DNA from: a bacterium
Lineage (GTDB): Bacteria > Vulcanimicrobiota > Xenobia > Xenobiales > Xenobiaceae
Assembly: GCA_022839105.1 (NCBI GenBank)
Contig: JALHDH010000052.1
Location: forward strand, 1 to 41,380
DNA: 41,380 nt
Direction of reading: 5' to 3'
Each line of letters starts with the position of its first letter. Position 1 is the first letter of the stretch. Below, one piece after another: positions 9,064 to 16,306 of the stretch. The notes below the pieces were generated by a model. That model saw only the letters and a program-made list of their open reading frames with translations, did no database searches and was not told the origin of the DNA. The position numbers were made by a program, and so were the translations under genes.

Positions 9064-10073
9064 ACGATCTCCATCATGGCGCAATTCAGCCCGCTTCCGA
9101 TCCCCATCAGGCCGATCCGGTCTCCGGGAACCACGTGGCCTCGCTCGTCTGCCATCGCCAGGGTCAGGGGGACCGAGGCGGGTCCCACGTTGCCCAGGAA
9201 GGGAAAGGTCTGGAAGGCCCGGGTGGAGTCCAGACCCAAGGTCTCGAAGAGGAGCTTGTGGTGCCGGGCCCCGACCTGGTGGCAGATGAACTGCTTGATG
9301 TTGTCGCGGGTCCATCCGAAGGTCCGGGCCGCCAGGGCCCAGGTCCGGCTGGCCAGCTCGACACCGCCCTTCATCAGGCTGGTCTGGTCGGTGATCATCT
9401 CGCTGATCCTGCCGATGCAGTGCTTGCAGTAACTGGTGTTGGCCAGGGTGACGTGCCCCACGACCCGATGGGTGCTGCGGGAGATCGAGGAATGCGTCAG
9501 GACTGCCGCCACCGCACCGGATCCCAGGGTCAGGGCGGCAAACTCCTTGGAGAAGCCCGGCAGGTCGATGTCCGGGGCCGTCAGGCGTTGCAGGGTGGCC
9601 TCGGCAATGGCGCGCGAGCATTCGGCGTCCACCACCAGGCCGGCCTGGATCTGCCCCTGGTCGATCATCCGCGAGACCAGCGACATCCCGCTGAGGAAGG
9701 CCAGGCAGGCATTGCCGATGTCCATGTTCAGGGCCTCGGGGGGGAGGCCCAGGTCGTGGTGCACCATGCAGGCCACCGAAGGCTCCAGGAAGTCCTTGTA
9801 CACCGAAGTGCTCAGGATGCACCCGATCTGTTCGGGCGCCACTCCGGAGCGCTCCAGGGCCTTGCGCGCGGCCCGGGAGGCCATGTCCGGGACGAAGGTT
9901 CCGGGTTCCCAGAACCTGCGTTCCTCCACGCCAGAAAGGGAAGCCAGCCACTCACCGGGGATCCCCAGGCGCTTGAGCGTGGGGGCCAGGCGCTCGTACA
10001 GCGACGTGGTCCGGACGACGTGGGGGGGGAGTTCGTAGGCCAGGGCCTCAAGATGGACGTTTGAATGCAGCAT
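9057..10073 (-). CDS. oleA: OleA, thiolase-fold acyl-CoA head-to-head condensing enzyme
   Basis: A 338-residue thiolase-superfamily (FabH-like) protein. The catalytic triad is visible: Cys123 in GNACLAF, His265 in FICHQVGARH and Asn295 in FLGNVGPAS. Glu97 in DFLEPSVAC lies 26 residues before the Cys, the spacing of the OleA-specific Glu117/Cys143 pair in Xanthomonas OleA, where that Glu enters from the partner subunit. OleA condenses two fatty acyl-CoAs to a 2-alkyl-3-ketoacid and is the first committed step of long-chain olefin formation. The ATG at 10073 is preferred over an adjoining TTG; its binding site is weak. It leads the oleABCD run and is preceded by a HIT gene across 94 nt. Confidence 0.92.
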   Translation of the reverse strand: MLHSNVHLEALAYELPPHVVRTTSLYERLAPTLKRLGIPGEWLASLSGVEERRFWEPGTFVPDMASRAARKALERSGVAPEQIGCILSTSVYKDFLEPSVACMVHHDLGLPPEALNMDIGNACLAFLSGMSLVSRMIDQGQIQAGLVVDAECSRAIAEATLQRLTAPDIDLPGFSKEFAALTLGSGAVAAVLTHSSISRSTHRVVGHVTLANTSYCKHCIGRISEMITDQTSLMKGGVELASRTWALAARTFGWTRDNIKQFICHQVGARHHKLLFETLGLDSTRAFQTFPFLGNVGPASVPLTLAMADERGHVVPGDRIGLMGIGSGLNCAMMEIVW

Positions 10074-10167
10074 CAACTTCGGTCAGGGTCAAGATGGAGC
10101 CATGAAAGTTCAAGACAGGCCGGGAAAATCCTTCCCCAGCCCTCTTGCGTGCCGATGGGATCCCGGT

Positions 10168-10578
10168 TCAGGGCCCCGGTTCGGCTTCCAGGGCCTTCCG
10201 CAAGGATTCGGCCGCCCGCTCCAGGTCCTCGCCCAGGGCGCCTGAATCGGCCCTGGCGAAGTCCAGATCCCGCTCTGCCTGGATCGGGACCACGTGCAGG
10301 TGGGTATGCGGGACCTCCATCCCGGCGATCATCAGGCCGATCCGCTTCGGTCTGAAGGCCCGCATCTGGGCCCGGCCGATTCTCTGGGCGATCTTCATGC
10401 ACCAGGCGGCAAGATCGGGATCCAGATCGACCCAGTGGTCGATCTCCTGCCGGGGCACGACCAGGGTGTGGCCCGGTTGCAGGGGGGCGATCGAGAGGAA
10501 GGCCGCACAGCGGTCGTCCTGGTAGACGAAGCGGCCAGGGAGCTCTCCTTGCAGGATCCGCGTGAAAACGGTGGGCAT
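10168..10578 (-). CDS. HIT-family nucleotide-binding hydrolase
   Basis: A 136-residue HIT protein. The family triad reads HTHLHVVP (His91, His93, His95), and LQPGHTLVVPRQEIDHW is the usual mid-protein strand. HIT proteins hydrolyse nucleoside phosphoramidates or dinucleoside polyphosphates through the central histidine; the substrate cannot be told here. The ATG at 10578 follows AGGAGG with 6-nt spacing; an upstream TTG would overlap that site. The gene starts 10 nt after the small acidic gene and reads toward oleA, so it may share its transcript, although the 94-nt gap before oleA could hold a separate promoter. Confidence 0.9.
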   Translation of the reverse strand: MPTVFTRILQGELPGRFVYQDDRCAAFLSIAPLQPGHTLVVPRQEIDHWVDLDPDLAAWCMKIAQRIGRAQMRAFRPKRIGLMIAGMEVPHTHLHVVPIQAERDLDFARADSGALGEDLERAAESLRKALEAEPGP

Positions 10579-10588
10579 CTTCAACCTC

Positions 10589-11065
10589 CTACAGGGTCCG
10601 GGTCCACTCGGCCAGGGTCTCGGTGTAGTCCTCGTCCCCGGCGTGCTCGGCCTGGAAGGCCAGAAGCCCGTCCAGGCCCTCGAAGCCCACCTGTTCGGCG
10701 GCCTCGCGCAGGGCTCGCAGGGCCTCCTCCTCCTCTTCCTCCCAGTCCTCGTCCTCGATCAGATCCGAGAAGAGGTTCGTCAGGAGGCCCTTTTCGCTCG
10801 TGGCCAGGAGTTGCCAGTTCTCGGGATCGTTCGCGTCGAAGCCGAGGTACTCCAAATGCCCGTCCCGTCGGCGCGCGGCGGTCACCCACCAGTCGAATTG
10901 CCAGAGAGGCTCGGCGGGGAGACCTTCCGGGAAGCGCATGGCCTCCGGGGAATCCACCTCTCCGCAGCGGAAGAAGAAAAGGTCCTCGCCATGAGGCTCG
11001 CCGGCCAGCCACCGGATCGATTCCGGGACTCCCAGGTCTTGAAGCCTCTTCATCCGTTGGTCCAT
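10589..11065 (-). CDS. Small acidic hypothetical protein
   Basis: A 158-residue soluble protein that I do not recognise. The start is well supported: AAGGAGG lies 6 nt before the ATG at 11065. It contains a Trp/Phe-rich middle (EPLWQFDWWVTAARRRDGH) and a strongly acidic stretch around residues 105-115 (EDEDWEEEEEEALRALREAA). There is no signal peptide or membrane helix. It sits 10 nt upstream of the HIT gene on the same strand and heads the run that continues into oleABCD, so co-expression is likely. The layout loosely recalls small SMI1/SUKH-like proteins, but no diagnostic motif supports that. Confidence 0.7.
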   Translation of the reverse strand: MDQRMKRLQDLGVPESIRWLAGEPHGEDLFFFRCGEVDSPEAMRFPEGLPAEPLWQFDWWVTAARRRDGHLEYLGFDANDPENWQLLATSEKGLLTNLFSDLIEDEDWEEEEEEALRALREAAEQVGFEGLDGLLAFQAEHAGDEDYTETLAEWTRTL

Positions 11066-11154
11066 GGTGGTCCTCCTTGCCGAGCATCCCTTCGCAGCCC
11101 GCGCCCGGTTGCCTGCCAGGGGGAACCGGGTCGGTCTCGGGAGAAATTCCCATC

Positions 11155-11994
11155 ATGAAGAAAGGCATCCATGAGTTCGAGGGGACTCCGGGTGAGCTGA
11201 TCGCTCGTCTGGAGCTGGCACAACAAGAGGATCGGAAGGCCGAGCGCCGGGGGGGCGTCTTCGGCTGCGGCGGGGCGCTCCTCTTCTTCCTTGGGGTCGG
11301 GCTTCTGGGCCTGTCCACCGACATCTCCTGGCTGGCCTGGCCCGGTGCGTTCTGTCTGGTGGGGGCGGTGGTCTGCATTCCGCTCTTCTTTCGCGCGGAC
11401 TCGCAGGATCTCGAGGACTTGCGGTATCTGGAGCCCCTGCGCCTCCTGCGCGTCCTGCGGACGGACCTCCCCGCGGATCGTCCCCTCCGTCTGAAAATCG
11501 ACTTTCGCGACTACCCCTGGCGGGAGTTCCAGGTGACCCGGACGCCTGAGGGCGGGGGGCGCACCCGCCTGACCTATCGGCAGCCCTGGCTGGATTTCCA
11601 GGGCCGTCTGGCCGATGGGGCCAGGTTCTGCCTGGAGGTCGTGCGCAAGGCCGAGCGCCTGGAGTCCTACAAGACCCGACGGGGCAAGACCCGGCGCCGT
11701 TGGAGGGATAAGGTGCAGGATCGGATCTTCCTGCAGTTGCAGGTTCCGGGTCTGGACCTGGGAAATCTGGTGGCCAACCTCAGCCCGGGCCTGCCGAGCG
11801 GGATGACGGGGCGGGACATGAAGATCCAGGGGAATATGGTCCGTATGGTGGTCGAAACCCCTCAGGCCCGGCGAACCATGAACCAGAAGCTGGGGCCCGA
11901 GGACCTGGCCAGCGGGGATCGGCTCCTGGCCCTGCTGCTGTGGGTCTACCAGGGGGTGGGGCGGCTGCGAGCTTCGGCGGGCCAGCCCGGCTGA
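11155..11994 (+). CDS. Hypothetical two-TM membrane protein
   Basis: A 279-residue protein with a short cytoplasmic N-terminus, two adjacent membrane helices (GGALLFFLGVGLLGLS, then LAWPGAFCLVGAVVCIPLFF, roughly residues 38-80) and a soluble C-terminal domain of about 190 residues. That domain alternates strands with basic patches (YKTRRGKTRRRWRDK near residue 185). I know no family for it. It starts at the ATG at 11155 with a GGGAGA some 10 nt upstream, and diverges from the acidic-protein/HIT/ole run across 89 nt. It ends 4 nt short of the stop of the opposing protease gene, so the two are tightly convergent. Confidence 0.7.
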   Translation: MKKGIHEFEGTPGELIARLELAQQEDRKAERRGGVFGCGGALLFFLGVGLLGLSTDISWLAWPGAFCLVGAVVCIPLFFRADSQDLEDLRYLEPLRLLRVLRTDLPADRPLRLKIDFRDYPWREFQVTRTPEGGGRTRLTYRQPWLDFQGRLADGARFCLEVVRKAERLESYKTRRGKTRRRWRDKVQDRIFLQLQVPGLDLGNLVANLSPGLPSGMTGRDMKIQGNMVRMVVETPQARRTMNQKLGPEDLASGDRLLALLLWVYQGVGRLRASAGQPG

Positions 11995-11998
11995 GGCT

Positions 11999-13408
11999 TC
12001 AGGCTCCGAAGGCCCGGGTCAAGGCGCCACCCGCGCGGCCCCCCAACTCGGTTCCCAGGGCATAGCCGCCCAAGGCCCCGACCACCAGCCCCACGGCGCC
12101 TCCGACCGGGCCGCCCAGGTGGTAGCCCGCCAGGACTCCGCCATAGGGACCGGCAATCGACCCGGCCACGCCGCCCAGGGCTCCACCCGTGGCCACGCCC
12201 AGGGCGCGGACGCGCTTGGGGCTGGCATCGGGGAAGTCCTCCTTGAGCGGGCGGAAGGGCTGCAGGAGTCCGACCTTGGAGCCGGCCCCTCGGATGGCCT
12301 TCTCGATGGGGTCGCTCAGGGTGCGCACCCCGGCGTCGGCGTCCAGGGTGGTCAGTTCACCCCGGGCCACGGCCCGGTTCAGCGCGCGCTGGGCGCTGTG
12401 CACGGCCATGCCGGGCAGGCCCAGAAGGCCGCTGCCGAAGAGGACTCCGGCGGTCAGGTTCAGGACTCCCTGGTAATGGTGCAGGGGGTCGCCCGTCTTG
12501 GAGGCCTTGCGCAACTGGTCCATGCCGTGGACCGCCTGGATGCCGCCGGAGAGGGAGTGCACGACCTGCAGGCCGTTCCGGGTGGCCTGGTTCTCGGCCA
12601 GGTTCTCACCCAGCCAGCGGCCCGTCTCGCGGAATTCCTTGCGGTCGATCAGGCGCTCGACGAAGTTCGGCTCTTCGGACTTGCGGATGGCCTCGAACTT
12701 CTCGGGGACCTCTTCTCGGGTCCGCTCGGGGTCGATGTGGTAGTTCGCGTAGGTCTCGGCGTAGTCTTCCTTGTTGTTCGTCTTGGCGTACTCGCTGATA
12801 TGGGGCCCCTCGCCGAAGGGCTTCCTGCTGGACTCCTCGCCGACGAGGTTGAACCAGGCGCTCTCGTAGTCCTTGGTGTGGCCGATCTCGTGGATCAGGA
12901 CCTTGCGGAAGGACTCGGGGTTCTGAAGCTCCTTGCGCGAGAGCTCGATGAAGTTGGTCACGTTGAAGTCCCAGGCCCGCCCCCGGGTCACCCACCCGGG
13001 CTTGTTGTTCGGGATCTCGGGGACCATGGTGATCGACTTGACCGAGTTGACGTCCTTGAGGGGCAGGGAGTCCAGGACATCATAGATCTGGCCCTGCTCG
13101 GTCGCGCTGGCGTTCAGGATGGTCGGGTAGATGAAGCTGGGGAAGGCCTTCAGGCTGCGGGTCAGCGCCAGGGTCTGGTTGACCGCGCTCTCGGCGGCCG
13201 GGTGTTCTTCGATGAAGTCCGTGGCGGCGCGCACGCCGTCCAGGGTCGCGCTCCCCAGCCTGTGCAGCAGGCCTGCCGAATCGCGATTCCGGTCCAGACC
13301 GTCCACCGGTTCGGCGGCTGCGCCCTTCGAGGAGGGGTCCTCCTGAGGCGCGCGGACGGGAGCCTCGTGGGCCAGGCGGTACAGGTCGGAGCCGGAATGG
13401 ATCTTCAT
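11999..13408 (-). CDS. HEIGH zinc metallopeptidase with C-terminal glycine-zipper domain
   Basis: A 469-residue protein. Residues 173-177 read HEIGH (HExxH zinc motif), followed by TKDYESAW, then ISEYAKTNNKEDYAETYANY with Glu214 and Glu218, one of which is the likely third ligand. This HEIGH...SxYA...EDxAE arrangement resembles the anthrax-lethal-factor-like group of putative peptidases. From about residue 390 the tail is a glycine-zipper stretch (GGALGGVAGSIAGPYGGVLA and similar repeats), which usually packs helices in or on membranes. No signal peptide is seen; the N-terminus is polar. An in-frame TTG at 13438 could extend it by 10 residues but has no binding site. It lies 57 nt downstream of the transpeptidase gene. 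Substrate and location are unknown. Confidence 0.75.
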   Translation of the reverse strand: MKIHSGSDLYRLAHEAPVRAPQEDPSSKGAAAEPVDGLDRNRDSAGLLHRLGSATLDGVRAATDFIEEHPAAESAVNQTLALTRSLKAFPSFIYPTILNASATEQGQIYDVLDSLPLKDVNSVKSITMVPEIPNNKPGWVTRGRAWDFNVTNFIELSRKELQNPESFRKVLIHEIGHTKDYESAWFNLVGEESSRKPFGEGPHISEYAKTNNKEDYAETYANYHIDPERTREEVPEKFEAIRKSEEPNFVERLIDRKEFRETGRWLGENLAENQATRNGLQVVHSLSGGIQAVHGMDQLRKASKTGDPLHHYQGVLNLTAGVLFGSGLLGLPGMAVHSAQRALNRAVARGELTTLDADAGVRTLSDPIEKAIRGAGSKVGLLQPFRPLKEDFPDASPKRVRALGVATGGALGGVAGSIAGPYGGVLAGYHLGGPVGGAVGLVVGALGGYALGTELGGRAGGALTRAFGA

Positions 13409-13465
13409 GCCCTTATCGTAGTCGGCTCCAACAGACAAGATGTACCGGAAATGTTACCAGCGGGT

Positions 13466-15088
13466 TCAGGGCCAGAACCTGCTCACGACGGGGTCCGCCT
13501 CGTTGCCGGCCAGGATTCGGACGGGAGTGCCCAGGTTCACCCGCTCGAAGAGATCCTCGATGTCCGGCACCGTCATGCGGACGCAGCCGTGCGAGGCCCG
13601 GCTGCCGATGGTCCACTCTGCGGGAGTGCCGTGGATTCCCACCAGGCCATGGTCCAGGCCGATCCAGCGCGTCCCCAGGGGATTCCCGGGGCCGGGCGGG
13701 GTGACGCGGGCCTCCCGGGCCCAGGGGGAGTCCGGGGGAATCCAGGTCGGGTCCCGGGCCAGGTCGGCCACCACGAAGGACCCCGTCGGGGTCGGGTGGT
13801 CGGGCGTCCCGTGGGCGATCGGCCAGGTGTGCTCCTCGCCCTTCCAGTCTACCAGGACCAGCGAGAATTCGGCCAGGTTCACGTAGATGCGGGAGCTCAG
13901 GGCGGCGATGGTGTAGGGGCCGGCCATTCCGTCCACCCGCAGCCCCAGTTCCTCCTGCAGGGCCCGCACCGCCTGACGGGTGGGCTCGCCGAAGTGCCCG
14001 GCGATGTCCGCGCTTCGCAGGTAGCCCTGATCGGCCAGGCGCCGCTGCAGCTCCTCGACGTCTCGTCCGCGGGCGCCCAGGGTCAGGGTGGCCCGACCGA
14101 ACTCCTCGGTGCTGTCGACGAGGAACTCCAGGTGGCCGGTGGAGAGCCCTCCGGCCTGGTTGCGGGCCTGGACCTCCACCTTGCGCAGGCCGTCGGGGAG
14201 GCCTGGGAGTCGGATCTCCGCGGCCTTCCCCTCGGCAGGGAGGGGGACCGGGCGGGTCTTGCCGGCATCCACGCGGACTTCGAGTCCGGCCAGTCCGCTC
14301 TCGGGGTCCAGGGCCTGGATCCGCAGGAGCGGAGAGCCGGTCCCCACGACCAGCTCGCCATCCTGCCCGCCGGGTTGCCCGTCAAGCGAGAGCTCGAGCC
14401 GGGGCGGGGTCTGGTCGCAGGAGATCTCCAACGTGCCGGTCCGGCGATTTCCTGCCGCATCGCGGGCCTCCCAGCGGATCGCGTTGGGACCGTGCCGGAT
14501 CGGCACCTCCAGCGAGAAGGACCCGTCAGAGGCGGGCCGGGTCTGGACCCGAGCCTCTCCGTTTCGGGCCTCGATCTCGGAACCCGCCTCGGACTTCCCT
14601 CGCAGGATCCCGGTGTTCCCGCTCAAGAAGGCCCCTTGCGCCGGCGAGAGGATCTCGACCTCCGGGGGGCGGGTGTCCACGTTGAACCTCCAGACCCGGT
14701 GGCGGTCCCCGGTCTGGAGGGTCAGTTCGTGCGGCCCGTCGGCCAGGGGCTCCGGGGTGGCCGTGCGTCGTCCTGGAGGCCATCCGCCCTCCAGAGGCAG
14801 GCTCTTCCCGTCGAGCCCGACATGGAACCCGGGAATCGGCAGGATATTGAAATCGACCTGCACGGTGGGGGAGGCCTGGGAGATCACCAGGCTCCGGCCG
14901 GTCGGCTCCAGGGGGAGCTCATGGCCTCCGATTCGGACCCTCTTCAACTCAAGGCCCCGCCCGAAGGTCAGGAACGCCACGAGCATGAGGAGGGGAAGAA
15001 CGAGCCAGAGGACCCGGCCGCGCTGCCAAGGCCGTGAGGGCGGACCGGAGGGTGGGGGAGTGGATTCAGGCATGGGGTTCAGACCCAT
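13466..15088 (-). CDS. Membrane-anchored YkuD L,D-transpeptidase with Ig-like and peptidoglycan-binding domains
   Basis: A 540-residue protein. One N-terminal membrane helix (VLWLVLPLLMLVAFLTF, about residues 25-42) anchors a long outer part. Residues ~80-340 hold repeated beta domains of Ig-like type (DTRPPEVEILSPAQGAFLSG, DQTPPRLELSLDG and NQAGG turns). Residues ~345-405 form a peptidoglycan-binding domain (RDVEELQRRLADQGYL ... RQAVRALQEELGLRVDG). The C-terminal YkuD domain has GIHGTPAEWTIG and SHGCVRM with catalytic Cys502. Such enzymes form 3-3 cross-links or attach proteins to peptidoglycan. The first ATG (15088) is used; ATG 15073 is possible. It follows the DUF2203 gene by 17 nt. Confidence 0.9.
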   Translation of the reverse strand: MGLNPMPESTPPPSGPPSRPWQRGRVLWLVLPLLMLVAFLTFGRGLELKRVRIGGHELPLEPTGRSLVISQASPTVQVDFNILPIPGFHVGLDGKSLPLEGGWPPGRRTATPEPLADGPHELTLQTGDRHRVWRFNVDTRPPEVEILSPAQGAFLSGNTGILRGKSEAGSEIEARNGEARVQTRPASDGSFSLEVPIRHGPNAIRWEARDAAGNRRTGTLEISCDQTPPRLELSLDGQPGGQDGELVVGTGSPLLRIQALDPESGLAGLEVRVDAGKTRPVPLPAEGKAAEIRLPGLPDGLRKVEVQARNQAGGLSTGHLEFLVDSTEEFGRATLTLGARGRDVEELQRRLADQGYLRSADIAGHFGEPTRQAVRALQEELGLRVDGMAGPYTIAALSSRIYVNLAEFSLVLVDWKGEEHTWPIAHGTPDHPTPTGSFVVADLARDPTWIPPDSPWAREARVTPPGPGNPLGTRWIGLDHGLVGIHGTPAEWTIGSRASHGCVRMTVPDIEDLFERVNLGTPVRILAGNEADPVVSRFWP

Positions 15089-15105
15089 CCTACCGATCGG
15101 CAGGC

Positions 15106-15558
15106 TCAGGATAAACCTGTCTCTCCGCGATTCTGGCGGGCTGGAAGGGGGCGGCGTCCCTGGAAGCCCTCCTCCACCTCATGCCACCAGGAGACCTCAT
15201 CTTCGCCCAGGAGATAGCACAGATAGACGGGCTGGCGCTCGAGCACGGCGGGGAAGTCCACGACACCTCTCTTGAGGTCCTTGAGGACGGCGCCTTCAGC
15301 CTGGATTCTCGAGGCCAGCTCCTTCATCCGGGTGTCCAGGGCCGAAAGCCCTGCCAGGCCCGCCTCCAGGCGCTCACGCAGGTCCGGACCCGGGTGGGTT
15401 CCCTCCGAGTGGACCTCCCGGTGGATCCGGTGCATCTCGCGGATCAGGCCATCCAGTCGGCGGCGCAGGCCGACCAGCTCGACCAGGATGGGGCGGATCC
15501 GCTCCAGGGCCCGGTTCGCCTCATCCACCGTGAACAACCGCTGCAGCACCGGAAACAC
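15106..15558 (-). CDS. DUF2203 family protein
   Basis: A 150-residue protein matching the DUF2203 pattern: RLFTVDEANRALERIRPILVE at the N-terminus, a central helical hairpin, then AVLKDLKRGVVDFPAV, QPVYLCYLLGEDEVSWWHEV and EEGFQGRRPL. Family function is unknown. The first start is a GTG at 15558 with a poor binding site; homologues often begin near the LFTVDEAN block, so the true start may lie up to seven codons later. It stands 17 nt upstream of the L,D-transpeptidase and 65 nt downstream of the Nudix gene on the same strand, consistent with one transcript. Confidence 0.8.
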   Translation of the reverse strand: MFPVLQRLFTVDEANRALERIRPILVELVGLRRRLDGLIREMHRIHREVHSEGTHPGPDLRERLEAGLAGLSALDTRMKELASRIQAEGAVLKDLKRGVVDFPAVLERQPVYLCYLLGEDEVSWWHEVEEGFQGRRPLPARQNRGETGLS

Positions 15559-15623
15559 CTCGAGTGGATCTTCGCCCGAGTCCGGGACACCCCTGCGTGT
15601 GGAGCCAGTCCTGGCCCGGTCGA

Positions 15624-16166
15624 TCAGCGGCCGTCGTGCTGGCGCTCCCGCAGCCAGAAGTACAGGCCCGTGTAGACCTTGGCGTCCACCAGGACTCCGG
15701 TGTTCTTCCGCTCGGCCAACCAGCGATCGATCTGGTCGCAGGGGACCAGATGGACCTGGATGTCTTCGGTGGAATCGCCGCCTCCGGCCGAGGTCCGGCG
15801 TAGCCCGTCGGCTCGCAGGAAGGTCAGGATCTCGGAGGTGGCGCCCGCCGTGGCCGGGCCGACGGTCAGCGGGGTGAAATCGCGGGCGAAGAAGCCCGTC
15901 TCCTCTTCCAGTTCCCGGCGGGCGGCCTCTTCCAGGCTCTCGTCCTCGGCGCCGGGGACATCTCCCACCAGGCCCGCCGGCAACTCGACCACCCGGCGGC
16001 CCACGGGGGGGCGGTACTGCTCGACCAGGACCAGATGGCCGTCGTGCTCGGCCAGGATGGCCACGATGGCCTTCACCCCGGGGCGCTCCACGAATTCCCA
16101 GTCCTCGGCTCGGACCAGGCGCAGGAAGCGACCGGTCCCCAGAATCTCCTTGTCCCTGACGCTCAT
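15624..16166 (-). CDS. Nudix hydrolase, ADP-ribose pyrophosphatase type
   Basis: A 180-residue protein. The Nudix box is EDESLEEAARRELEEETGF, preceded by the typical VVELPAGLVGDVPG segment (two residues longer than the strict consensus spacing) and by LVLVEQYRPPVGRRVVE. TAGATSEILTFL and STEDIQVHLVP follow, as in ADP-ribose pyrophosphatases (NudF-like). These enzymes hydrolyse ADP-ribose or related nucleoside diphosphate derivatives with Mg2+ held by the box glutamates; the exact substrate is not determined here. The ATG at 16166 gives the normal length; a longer in-frame start lacks family sequence. It diverges from the CoA-transferase across 140 nt in which I see no clear promoter consensus. 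Confidence 0.88.
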   Translation of the reverse strand: MSVRDKEILGTGRFLRLVRAEDWEFVERPGVKAIVAILAEHDGHLVLVEQYRPPVGRRVVELPAGLVGDVPGAEDESLEEAARRELEEETGFFARDFTPLTVGPATAGATSEILTFLRADGLRRTSAGGGDSTEDIQVHLVPCDQIDRWLAERKNTGVLVDAKVYTGLYFWLRERQHDGR

Positions 16167-16306
16167 CGAGGGCGACCCTTCACGCCGGACCCGGCCGGCT
16201 CCTTCAGGCCCCGGAGAACGGCAGGCCCCGTGCCGCCCCCCGCGAAGGCTCGGCTCTTCCGGCGGGCCTGCGCGCGCCGTCGGCAATCCAGAAGAGGTCG
16301 GTCATC

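Noticed and set aside
9057..10073. FabH (3-oxoacyl-ACP synthase III) for fatty acid initiation
   Set aside because: The OleA-specific Glu97 spacing and immediate overlap with oleB, oleC and oleD argue for OleA.
12119..15037. A plus-strand open frame of about 970 codons opposite the metalloprotease and the transpeptidase
   Set aside because: Its composition (Gln, Gly, His, Asp and Leu rich, no motif) is that of an antisense shadow; the opposing genes have catalytic motifs in order.
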